Virus record (IMG/VR): IMGVR_UViG_3300006076_000003
Coordinates: 22,602 to 86,601 of that record
Direction: 5' to 3' (one strand)
Length of the DNA stretch: 64,000 nucleotides
Source of the DNA: a virus
Numbering within the stretch: position 1 is the stretch's first letter; each line of letters starts with the position of its first letter. The notes beneath the pieces are model-generated. The model was not told where the DNA came from, did not search any database, and saw nothing but the letters and a program-made list of their open reading frames with translations. Below, in pieces: positions 1 to 5,237 of the stretch. The translations under genes and the position numbers were made by a program.

Positions 1-511
1 CTATTGATCTTTCATTATCTAAATCTGAAATAACAAGTCCATTAGACTGTGTTTCACCATGAAATGTTTCTTTAAGTGGAAATAGATAGATATTATTAAT
101 AATATTTGCACCTCTATCGATTAATTCTACAATTGAACTTGTTATAGATACTTTAGGGTTTGTTCTACCTCCACTATAAAGTTTTCTATTTGTTATTTTA
201 AGTTTTAAATACTGTATAACTTCCATATTAGCAGCATAATATGTCATAGTCACATTATTTTTAAAATAATTCCAAAACATCAACGTTTCTAAGTTACCTA
301 CATGATCATCGTGTATATGACTTATAAACACATGTTTTATTTGTTTAATATGAAAATCCGTAGTTGTCTTTTCTAACTGAATTAATCTTTGCATTATATT
401 AAAACCACAATCAAATAGTAAATATTCATTTTTACTAACTTCAATTAAAAAACTACTATTTGTTGATAGTGGATCTAATCCACCACCATTACCTAACTGT
501 ATAAACTTCAT
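1..511 (-). CDS. Metallo-beta-lactamase-fold hydrolase, 3' end cut by the window edge
   Basis: The frame starts at the ATG at 511 behind AAAGGA and stays open to base 1, giving 170 residues without a stop. It carries the metal-binding motif HIHDDH at residues 65-70, a further candidate ligand H151 in a FHGETQSNG context, and D163. The N-terminus MKFIQLGNGGG and the DCGF strand at 34-37 fit the RNase Z / cyclic-nucleotide phosphodiesterase branch of the superfamily. Such enzymes bind two metals and cleave phosphodiesters. Phages encode members that degrade Pycsar cyclic pyrimidine signals (Apyc1), which is the most attractive specific reading; an RNase Z-type nuclease is the alternative. It is the last visible gene of the leftward small-gene cassette. 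The fold is secure, the substrate is inferred. Confidence 0.85.
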   Translation of the reverse strand, partial: MKFIQLGNGGGLDPLSTNSSFLIEVSKNEYLLFDCGFNIMQRLIQLEKTTTDFHIKQIKHVFISHIHDDHVGNLETLMFWNYFKNNVTMTYYAANMEVIQYLKLKITNRKLYSGGRTNPKVSITSSIVELIDRGANIINNIYLFPLKETFHGETQSNGLVISDLDNERSI

Positions 512-514
512 TTG

Positions 515-733
515 TTATCCTTTACATTTAATTATTTTATATCGATATGGTAGGTCTATTTGTTTTTCACCTTCTACAAATTTTATTGCTTCAAATAGAT
601 TATCAAATACACATAAGCTAAGTCCTATGTTTTTTATTTTATTCTTAACTACCCATTGATGACCAATAGTCAAATAGTAAACTCTAACTTTAGTAGTCTC
701 AATAGCTTTAGCAGCTGCTATTATATAACTCAT
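515..733 (-). CDS. Hypothetical protein, 72 aa
   Basis: Small soluble protein starting MSYIIAAAKAIETT, sitting three bases upstream of the metallo-beta-lactamase gene and overlapping the membrane gene before it by four bases (ATGA type), so the three genes are probably co-translated. An AAAGGT ribosome binding site precedes the start. It mixes beta-type segments with a short C-terminal Lys/Cys stretch and has no motif I recognise. Function unknown. Confidence 0.7.
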   Translation of the reverse strand: MSYIIAAAKAIETTKVRVYYLTIGHQWVVKNKIKNIGLSLCVFDNLFEAIKFVEGEKQIDLPYRYKIIKCKG

Positions 734-912
734 TTTTTACCTTTCATTAAAAAAACAATTGTTACTGGCCAAAGCAATAAGACAATTTGCCAAATAAGCA
801 ATATTTGTATTAACCGTCCTATAGATTTGTTGCGAATTAAAACAACAAGTTTAGGAGCAGTTAATACATAACCCACAAAATAACCAGCTAAGTACGCTTG
901 TTCGACGAACAT
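730..912 (-). CDS. Small membrane protein, 60 aa
   Basis: Predicted to have two hydrophobic segments: residues about 8-26 (LAGYFVGYVLTAPKLVVLI) and about 36-55 (IQILLIWQIVLLLWPVTIVF), joined by a short basic loop and ending in KGKK. The start at 912 lies inside the 3' end of the upstream 49-codon gene, and the stop overlaps the next gene by four bases. Nothing identifies its function; small early phage membrane proteins often act on the host envelope or exclusion, but that is only a possibility. Confidence 0.65.
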   Translation of the reverse strand: MFVEQAYLAGYFVGYVLTAPKLVVLIRNKSIGRLIQILLIWQIVLLLWPVTIVFLMKGKK

Positions 913-1037
913 GCAATAATCTGTGGATTGTAGCCTTTTGCTTTAAAGGCTTCAAACATGGAAAATGCAATGTACTCATCAGAGTACATCACAGTTTGCT
1001 GTCTACGCTTTGGGTGCTGATAAATTATCTTTACCAT
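888..1037 (-). CDS. Hypothetical small protein, 49 aa
   Basis: A 49-codon frame that overlaps both neighbours, by 25 bases with the membrane gene and 35 bases with the gene upstream. I accept it because AAGGAG sits seven bases before its ATG at 1037 and the product has a plausible globular composition (MVKIIYQHPKRR, then YSDEYIAFSMFEAFKAKGY). The upstream gene needs no start here, so the ribosome binding site has no other use. Function unknown. Confidence 0.6.
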   Translation of the reverse strand: MVKIIYQHPKRRQQTVMYSDEYIAFSMFEAFKAKGYNPQIIACSSNKRT

Positions 1038-1383
1038 TTGTCTCTCCTTCAATTAAACTAAGTTTTGCTTTTGCTTTAGCAAGTCTTTTTTGAATTCTTG
1101 CTTGTTCTTGCATTTTAAAAACTTGCTCCTCTAACAGGTCAAGTTCTGACTTTTCAGTTGCTTTAGCAAACAATTTTTTAACATTTTCAAAACTAACATT
1201 ATGTACAACAAAATAGGTAGTACCTGTTGTCTTTTTAGTTAATTCTGAACCTGATGCCATTAGATAAGCACCAGATGTTGAAAAATCATCACGAGGTGTA
1301 AGCCCAAGTTCCTCACATTTTTCTTCAATAGCATCTGCTGCTCTATACAGTTGTTTAATTAATGGGGCATTTCTTAATGACAT
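1003..1383 (-). CDS. Hypothetical protein with C-terminal coiled coil, 126 aa
   Basis: Soluble protein behind AAAGGAGATTAA-ATG. The N-terminal half (LIKQLYRAADAIEEKCEELG) is helical. Residues about 75-113 are a charged helix rich in Lys, Glu and Gln that probably forms a coiled coil, and the last 12 residues look disordered. The start overlaps the upstream gene by ten bases. The N-terminal phrase CEELGLTPRDDFSTSGAYLMAS loosely resembles the CADKGLTPLADLNDAVVYST region of the gene at 8154-8495, so the two may be distant relatives. Function unknown. Confidence 0.75.
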   Translation of the reverse strand: MSLRNAPLIKQLYRAADAIEEKCEELGLTPRDDFSTSGAYLMASGSELTKKTTGTTYFVVHNVSFENVKKLFAKATEKSELDLLEEQVFKMQEQARIQKRLAKAKAKLSLIEGETNGKDNLSAPKA

Positions 1384-1715
1384 TTAATCTCCTTTATTTT
1401 AATACCAATATCTTTTTTTATTGTATATAGATCATCACTTGGTTTAGTCAACTCATAAATAGACCCAACAAAAGTTACATAGCGTAATTGTTTGATGTTG
1501 TATTTTTTTATGAGCTTTTTATCTTTAACCCAAATGTGATCAATTTCATAATCCACACCATCTATTTTGATGTGTGTAAATAGCATGGAGTCCTTGGCAG
1601 CATTACAGCTGCTACCGTTTTTTATATATTTAGCCGTAAACAACAACTTTTTATCTAATAGATTGTTGTTTTTTAAAAACGTTAGACGGTCTGATTGCTG
1701 TATTCTCATTTCCAT
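1374..1715 (-). CDS. Hypothetical protein, 113 aa
   Basis: I place the start at the ATG at 1715, not the TTG 15 bases upstream, because GGAGG lies five bases before it. The protein is basic, with a beta-rich middle (LLFTAKYIKNGSS, then HIKIDGVDYEIDHIWVKDKK) that suggests a small OB- or SH3-like barrel. No family is recognised. It overlaps the genes on both sides, which is normal in this cassette. Confidence 0.65.
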   Translation of the reverse strand: MEMRIQQSDRLTFLKNNNLLDKKLLFTAKYIKNGSSCNAAKDSMLFTHIKIDGVDYEIDHIWVKDKKLIKKYNIKQLRYVTFVGSIYELTKPSDDLYTIKKDIGIKIKEIKCH

Positions 1716-1936
1716 GATACCCTCCCCCAACCATGCGGCGAGTCGAAATTAGGGTACCCTTGGAATGCTGTCTCTGTGGACAGCAAAAATTCCTCGGTAT
1801 TGCTGTAATAAGGCTCATCTGCCCAACCCTCAAATGGTACCTCTTGTTGCTGTGATTCAATACAACAATCTTGGCTTACATATTCTTCCGCTTCAATTGC
1901 ATTTGCTAATTCTTCAAGTTCTTTAATTAATAACAT
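1706..1936 (-). CDS. Hypothetical acidic protein, 76 aa
   Basis: Short, acidic protein starting MLLIKELEELANAIEAEEY, with a Cys-Cys pair at residues 24-25 and an aromatic- and glycine-rich tail (SPHGWGRVSW). An AGGAG ribosome binding site precedes the ATG at 1936. It overlaps the start of the next gene by ten bases. The acidic, aromatic composition would suit a protein that mimics or binds a partner surface, but no function can be assigned. Confidence 0.6.
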   Translation of the reverse strand: MLLIKELEELANAIEAEEYVSQDCCIESQQQEVPFEGWADEPYYSNTEEFLLSTETAFQGYPNFDSPHGWGRVSWK

Positions 1937-1978
1937 AATACGCTCTCCTGTAATTAAATTTTTATTCTTAACTAAAGT

Positions 1979-2131
1979 CTATAATTTGACTTTAATTATT
2001 GCTGGGCGGTTTTCATGTTTATCCGCCGCAGCTTTTGCTGACTCATAATCAGCATATATTAGTCTTTCGACTAACTTCTCAGTTGAGTCAAAGTACGACT
2101 CTTCACCCCATTCTAAAATGTAAACATACAT
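1979..2131 (-). CDS. Hypothetical small protein, 50 aa
   Basis: The frame is open further upstream, but AAAGGAG lies seven bases before the ATG at 2131, so I choose that start (MYVYILEWGEESYF). The 50-residue product looks like a compact alpha/beta domain: a first strand, an acidic helix (STEKLVERLIYADYESAKAAADKH) and a final strand (PAIIKVKL). Early phage genomes have many such one-domain proteins; this one is not recognised. Confidence 0.65.
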   Translation of the reverse strand: MYVYILEWGEESYFDSTEKLVERLIYADYESAKAAADKHENRPAIIKVKL

Positions 2132-2153
2132 TTTTTCTCCTTTAATTAAATTT

Positions 2154-2246
2154 TTATTCCTGCCAACCGCACGCTTGGCAGTAGCTGTTTGTAACCCAAT
2201 GTCCACACATAGGACAATCGCCTGTGTAAAATTTTGTAATTTGCAT
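2154..2246 (-). CDS. Zinc-ribbon micropeptide, 30 aa
   Basis: A 30-codon frame with AAGGAG six bases before its ATG at 2246. The peptide contains CPMCGHW and CQACGW, two CxxC knuckles 12 residues apart that form a minimal zinc ribbon. It lies just downstream of the 22-codon membrane peptide gene and is read before the 50-codon gene. Zinc ribbons this small usually bind nucleic acid or a polymerase partner; that role is inferred from the motif alone. Confidence 0.6.
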   Translation of the reverse strand: MQITKFYTGDCPMCGHWVTNSYCQACGWQE

Positions 2247-2257
2247 ATTTACTCCTT

Positions 2258-2326
2258 TTAGCTTGTATATGCTATTAAAATAATAGCAAGTATTACAGCA
2301 AAATCTAATAACATTGCTATGGCCAT
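2258..2326 (-). CDS. Single-span membrane micropeptide, 22 aa
   Basis: A 22-codon frame (MAIAMLLDFAVILAIILIAY, then TS) that is almost entirely hydrophobic and could span a membrane once. It has AAAGGAT six bases before the ATG at 2326, and its stop codon is followed immediately by the ribosome binding site of the zinc-ribbon peptide. Its spacing and ribosome binding site match its neighbours, but at this length chance cannot be excluded. Confidence 0.45.
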   Translation of the reverse strand: MAIAMLLDFAVILAIILIAYTS

Positions 2327-2329
2327 TTT

Positions 2330-2470
2330 TTATCCTTTCACCATAGCTTGATATATTGATACTTCAAATTGAAATGGGCTCCCTAAAGGTTTCCATCCCA
2401 TAGCAATATGCTCTCTAACAAATTCCTCTAAAAGGTCAATTGTGTGACCTTGCAAAATTCTATAGCTCAT
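2330..2470 (-). CDS. DUF1737-like protein, 46 aa
   Basis: The 46-residue product (MSYRILQGHTIDLLEEFVRE, then HIAMGWKPLGSPFQ) matches the pattern of DUF1737 domains: a first strand, a helix anchored by L..EV/F, then GW.PLG.PF. The family is common in phages and plasmids and has no known activity. The ATG at 2470 lies downstream of a pseudoknot-type leader at 2495-2521. Its stop is followed at once by the membrane micropeptide gene. Confidence 0.7.
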   Translation of the reverse strand: MSYRILQGHTIDLLEEFVREHIAMGWKPLGSPFQFEVSIYQAMVKG

Positions 2471-2494
2471 AATATTATAATCCTACAATTAATA

Positions 2495-2521
2495 TAGCAG
2501 TTTAAAGTCTTGCTTAGGACT
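2495..2521 (-). promoter_or_regulatory. Pseudoknot-type RNA leader, copy D
   Basis: On the minus strand the mRNA would fold as stem AGTC, loop CTAAGCAA, stem GACT, then TTTAAACTGCTA. The loop bases AGCA can pair with the downstream TGCT to make an H-type pseudoknot. The same loop, A-rich linker and downstream segment occur at 7445-7472, 8120-8148 and 8518-8545 with different stems. The element lies between the stop of the 2527-2880 gene and the DUF1737-like gene. Confidence 0.55.
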
Positions 2522-2526
2522 GAGTA

Positions 2527-2880
2527 TTAGTTGCAGATGAATCCAGGTACACTTACAATGTTGCCTTTAGCATCTCTTGTTGCATTGTTAGTATCTGGTG
2601 CCACTAAGTCTTGACGCTCAGGGAATGCAGCAAGGATCATAGCACTAACAATTAAAATTTTGTTAGGTTGTGGTTCAGGTAAGTTGTGGCCAGTGACCAC
2701 TTGACGGGAGACTGTGAACATATCTATGTCCCCCACGATTTGATTTTCTTTTTCAAGGCGAGCCTCATTACCTGATGGCTCATAAGTGGTTGTACCCCAG
2801 CCGTTTTTTAATGTAATTGCATGTGGAGTCCAATTCTCCACTACTAATTCTGTATAATTCATTAAAGTATCCTCAATCAT
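2527..2880 (-). CDS. Conserved hypothetical phage/plasmid protein, 117 aa
   Basis: Starts at 2880 behind TTAGGAG. The text NWTPHAITL near the N-terminus, an Asn/Glu-rich ARLE segment, ILIVSAMILAAFPERQDLVA in the middle and a closing RDAKGNIVSVPGF fit a widespread family of small phage and plasmid proteins. Members share the scheme N-T-P-H-x-[IV], VSxxVAxAxPxRxDLxxP and RDxxGxIxGxxxF. Their biochemical role is not established. It is followed by the copy D RNA leader and preceded by a 240-base leader. Confidence 0.75.
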   Translation of the reverse strand: MIEDTLMNYTELVVENWTPHAITLKNGWGTTTYEPSGNEARLEKENQIVGDIDMFTVSRQVVTGHNLPEPQPNKILIVSAMILAAFPERQDLVAPDTNNATRDAKGNIVSVPGFICN

Positions 2881-3122
2881 TTTATTCTCCTAAAATTAGA
2901 TTTTTTGACCTATAGGGTAGGCCTCCTTAGGTCTGTGCCTGAGGGGCTTTTTATATAAGTCTTAATTAAATCTTAATTTATTTATTAAAACTTAATTAAA
3001 ACTTAATAGAAATAATCAAAATAGTTGTTATGACTGTATAAGTTTTAAACTTTAAAGTTGTATAAAAAATATACAGTCTATTTTTGAGGTTTGTGGGTTT
3101 GTTGGTTTTGTTTAGAGGGCTG
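2881..3122. other. Gene-free leader with terminator-like hairpin
   Basis: No credible gene in this 240-base stretch; the frame over 2996-3262 is a shadow of the next gene. It is very AT-rich at 2960-3070 and holds a strong hairpin at 2921-2947. Since both flanking genes read leftward, it is probably the 5' leader and promoter region of the 2527-2880 gene. Confidence 0.5.
2921..2954 (+). terminator. Rho-independent-type terminator, plus orientation
   Basis: Stem GCC-T-CCTTAGG, loop TCTGTG, stem CCTGAGGGGC, followed by TTTTTAT. Ten base pairs with one bulged T and one wobble, then a T run, is the classic intrinsic terminator layout on the plus strand. No rightward gene precedes it in this cassette, so it would block antisense transcription or act as a leader hairpin on the minus strand. 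Confidence 0.5.
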
Positions 3123-3440
3123 TTAGAGGTCTGGAAGGAGCTCCAAATGCTCCTCCCTACCGCTATTTTCCACGTATAGCTCCTCATAAATTTTGTCGTA
3201 AATCCCCTCTTTCCCAAGAGACGATAACTCTCGTAAATGTGTGAGGTACCACTCTTGTCCACCTATATAATCCAAGTAACTACCGCCTTCAGCTTTAGCT
3301 TTTGCTTTAGACTGCTTAATTATCAATTTTTCTAAAGCTTTATCACTCATCTTTGGAGTGATTTTTAATTCCTTTATTTTGCCTATTACTGCCTTAGTGC
3401 GTTTAAACACTAAGCCAGCAATCTCTTGCTTGTAATGCAT
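3123..3440 (-). CDS. Hypothetical basic protein, 105 aa
   Basis: AAAGGAG six bases before the ATG at 3440 selects MHYKQEIAGLVFKRT as the start, nine codons inside the longest frame. The N-terminal half is Lys-rich (KAVIGKIKELKITPK, then LIIKQSKAKAKAEGG), followed by a more acidic C-terminal half containing WYLTHLRELSSLG. The basic N-terminus suggests nucleic-acid binding, but no family is recognised. It is the first gene of the leftward cassette and faces the iteron region. Confidence 0.7.
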   Translation of the reverse strand: MHYKQEIAGLVFKRTKAVIGKIKELKITPKMSDKALEKLIIKQSKAKAKAEGGSYLDYIGGQEWYLTHLRELSSLGKEGIYDKIYEELYVENSGREEHLELLPDL

Positions 3441-3525
3441 TTCTGCTCCTTTAATTAATAAATTCAATTAACCGAGGCCCCGTACGAGGTAATAGATAGA
3501 GTGTCGACACTATAAGTAGATATTG

Positions 3526-3552
3526 TTTATTTGTTAAAAAATAACAAATAAA
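3526..3552. repeat. AT-rich inverted repeat, 11-bp arms
   Basis: TTTATTTGTTA and TAACAAATAAA are perfect complements separated by AAAAA. The hairpin has A/T runs on both sides and could end transcription in either direction or act as an easily melted element of an origin. Confidence 0.6.
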
Positions 3553-3563
3553 AACAAAAGTAA

Positions 3564-3618
3564 TATATGCTCTTTAAAAAACAGGCTACTCAAAGGTAGT
3601 TCCTAAGGAGAGCATATA
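3564..3618. repeat. 10-bp inverted repeat enclosing a second hairpin
   Basis: TATATGCTCT at 3564-3573 is the exact complement of AGAGCATATA at 3609-3618. Inside lies CTAC-TCAAAG-GTAG at 3586-3599, so a transcript would fold as a hairpin on a stem. It might be a small regulatory RNA or a protein site next to the iterons. Confidence 0.5.
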
Positions 3619-3671
3619 AAACTCAATGCTGCTTTCCGTAGAAAACAGCAGTGAATTTTAAATTAAACTTA

Positions 3672-3710
3672 GACCAGCCCAAATGTCTATTTTTTCAAGT
3701 TTGGGCAGTC
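3672..3710. repeat. Inverted repeat GCCCAAA/TTTGGGC
   Basis: Arms GAC-CA-GCCCAAA and TTTGGGC-A-GTC pair over ten positions around a 16-base T-rich loop. It lies between the nested hairpin and the iterons. Confidence 0.5.
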
Positions 3711-3746
3711 GTCCCAAAATTAAAAAATTAGGACACATACTCTTTA

Positions 3747-3982
3747 TGACCTTTTCGTGGTCATGTGGTGTAACCTAAGGGTTACACACCACTGCCCACA
3801 ACGCAAAATTAAGGTTATGGTCATTTCGTGGTCAAATTTCGTGGTCAAAATTTAACTCAAAAAACCCATGAAATAAGGCTTTGTCACTTTCATGGTCATT
3901 TCGTGGTCAAATTTCGTGGTCAAATTTCGTGGTCAAAATGGTTGACCATGAAACCTCTTGTGGTCAAATAAAATGACCACGA
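3747..3982. repeat. Iteron array, core TTTCGTGGTCA
   Basis: GGTCA cores occur at 3759, 3819, 3830, 3843, 3894, 3905, 3918, 3931 and 3962, with inverted TGACC copies at 3747, 3943 and 3974. Two clusters share a graded spacing of 11 then 13 bases (3819/3830/3843 and 3894/3905/3918/3931). The full unit is TTTCGTGGTCAAA. Direct repeats about one helical turn apart upstream of a RepA-like gene are characteristic of plasmid iterons; they could equally be operators for the adjacent ribbon-helix-helix protein. A GTGTAACC/GGTTACAC hairpin at 3768-3788 lies among them. Confidence 0.75.
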
Positions 3983-4021
3983 AAATGTTAAATATTTAAT
4001 ATTAGTTTAAAATTAAATGTG

Positions 4022-4027
4022 TATAAT
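4022..4027 (+). promoter_or_regulatory. -10 box TATAAT for the RHH-RepA operon
   Basis: A perfect TATAAT lies 30 bases before the first ATG and just after the iterons. No good TTGACA is seen at the usual distance. A regulator bound to the 3962 and 3974 repeats would sit at or just upstream of the promoter. Confidence 0.5.
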
Positions 4028-4056
4028 ACACACATATAAATACTAAGGAGCAAGTG

Positions 4057-4227
4057 ATGAGAAAAAACATATGGTTCTCAAAATATCAACAAGAGATAAT
4101 GAGAGGGATAAAACAGTTTACAGATAACGTAAAAGAGACTGATTCAGAAATAATCAGAAAATCAATGGAATACTACCTACAGTATTTAAAAGATAACAAA
4201 ATGGAGAAAGTGAATGATGAAAAATAA
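4057..4227 (+). CDS. Ribbon-helix-helix DNA-binding protein, 56 aa
   Basis: A 56-codon gene behind AAGGAGCAAGTG-ATG whose 3' end overlaps the RepA-like gene by 14 bases. The layout is a short strand (KNIWFSKY), helix one (QQEIMRGIKQFTDNVKETD), a turn, then helix two with SEIIRKSMEYYLQYLK. The SEIIR-x-S-hydrophobic pattern is typical of CopG/Arc-type proteins, which bind tandem or inverted DNA repeats as dimers. It is therefore the best candidate to bind the iteron-like array immediately upstream and control expression or copy number of the replication helicase. Assignment rests on the pattern, not a search. Confidence 0.7.
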   Translation: MRKNIWFSKYQQEIMRGIKQFTDNVKETDSEIIRKSMEYYLQYLKDNKMEKVNDEK

Positions 4228-5197
4228 CACAGAGGTAATAGAATTTGAAAAGTACTTTAACAAGGTACCTGATGAATTAATAACACCAGATTGGCTATAT
4301 AAAAACCTTATTGAGAAAAATTCATTAAACGTTATGTTTGGTGCAACAGGATCTATGAAAAGTTTTGTTATTTTAGATATGCTATTGCATATAACAAATA
4401 ATAAAGATTGGCAAAACTTTAAATTAAAAGAGCAAGATGTTGTTGCTCTATATGTTGCTGGGGAAGGACAGACTGGTCTAAACCTTAGAATAAAAGCAGC
4501 ATGTAATAAACATGAATTAAATCATGACAATTTGTTAATAAGCAAAACACCTGTTGATTTAATGAATGAGGGACATATTAACAAATTAATAGCAGCAATT
4601 AAGAGTATAGATAAACATGTTTTTATCATATTTGATACACTAAACAGAAACTTTAGTGGTGATGAAAATAGCAGCAAAGATATGGCTGTTGTATGGCAGA
4701 ATGTAACAAGATTAACAAAAGTTAATGCTACTGTTATGATAATTCACCATACAGGACATGGTGTTTCAAATAGAGCAAGAGGTAGTTCATCTATAAGAGC
4801 AGCAATGGATGGTGAGTTTGGTGTAGAACTCAATAAGGAAACAAAAGTTATAACTGTTTCAAATACCAAAGCTAAAAACACTGAAGAAGCAGATGCTATT
4901 ACTTTAACATATGAAAAAGTTATATTAGGAAAAGATGAAGACGATGATGACATTACCTCATTAGCATTGTTACCTTATATTGATGAGGACAGCAATGATA
5001 CAGAAGAAGTATTAATAAATACTGCTGAACTCATCAAAGATAAATTACCTATGAGTCATAAAGACATTAACAAATTGATTGCTGATGTTTTTAATAAGGC
5101 AGAGGAGACAGTTAGAAAAAGCATAAAACCAAAGGTCTATGCTTATCTAAAAGATAAATATAACATCCAGTCCGCTAAATCTGGCTGGGTGTTATGA
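4214..5197 (+). CDS. RepA-like hexameric replicative helicase / AAA_25 ATPase
   Basis: A RecA-fold ATPase of 327 aa. The P-loop is GATGSMKS at residues 43-50 (the last glycine of the usual motif is Met), followed by a VAGEGQTGLNLR segment, the Walker B strand IIFDTLNRNFSGDENS, IIHHTGHG and ARGSSSIRAAMDGEF. This order matches plasmid RepA and phage RepA-like helicases that unwind DNA at an origin. The last 80 residues look like a winged helix (MSHKDINKLIADVFNKAEET). It is translationally coupled to the ribbon-helix-helix gene and lies downstream of the iterons. It faces the RNA polymerase gene tail to tail. Confidence 0.85.
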   Translation: MMKNNTEVIEFEKYFNKVPDELITPDWLYKNLIEKNSLNVMFGATGSMKSFVILDMLLHITNNKDWQNFKLKEQDVVALYVAGEGQTGLNLRIKAACNKHELNHDNLLISKTPVDLMNEGHINKLIAAIKSIDKHVFIIFDTLNRNFSGDENSSKDMAVVWQNVTRLTKVNATVMIIHHTGHGVSNRARGSSSIRAAMDGEFGVELNKETKVITVSNTKAKNTEEADAITLTYEKVILGKDEDDDDITSLALLPYIDEDSNDTEEVLINTAELIKDKLPMSHKDINKLIADVFNKAEETVRKSIKPKVYAYLKDKYNIQSAKSGWVL

Positions 5198-5212
5198 TAC
5201 CATGTTATCTCT

Positions 5213-5237
5213 GAGAAAGAGGTTAAACCTCTTCCTC
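5213..5237. terminator. Bidirectional hairpin between convergent genes
   Basis: GAG-AA-AGAGGTTAAACCTCT-TC-CTC folds as a 7-bp stem extended by GAG/CTC. It sits between the stop of the RepA-like gene and the stop of the RNA polymerase gene. There is no long T run in either direction, so efficiency is uncertain. Confidence 0.45.

Larger units (their letters stand above)
3441..4056. other. Divergent intergenic region, candidate replication origin
   Basis: This 616-base stretch has no gene longer than a dozen codons. From left to right it holds a perfect palindrome GTGTCGACAC (3501-3510), an 11-bp AT hairpin (3526-3552), a 10-bp inverted repeat enclosing a smaller hairpin (3564-3618), a bulged CTGCT/AGCAG hairpin (3629-3651), a GCCCAAA/TTTGGGC hairpin (3672-3710) and the iteron array (3747-3982). 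Dense dyads, an AT-rich stretch and iterons next to a replication helicase are typical of plasmid-type origins. Confidence 0.55.

Noticed and set aside
2996-3262. Minus-strand frame of 88 codons
   Set aside because: It overlaps the better-supported 105-codon gene in another frame, runs into AT-rich leader DNA, and lacks a ribosome binding site.
3626-3661. Plus-strand 11-codon frame after AAGGAG, possible leader peptide
   Set aside because: The ribosome binding site is 15 bases away and the frame is mostly made of a hairpin; chance is the simpler explanation.
3747-3982. CRISPR array
   Set aside because: The repeats are only about 11-13 bases, directly abutting and partly inverted, with no unique spacers; they fit iterons or operators.
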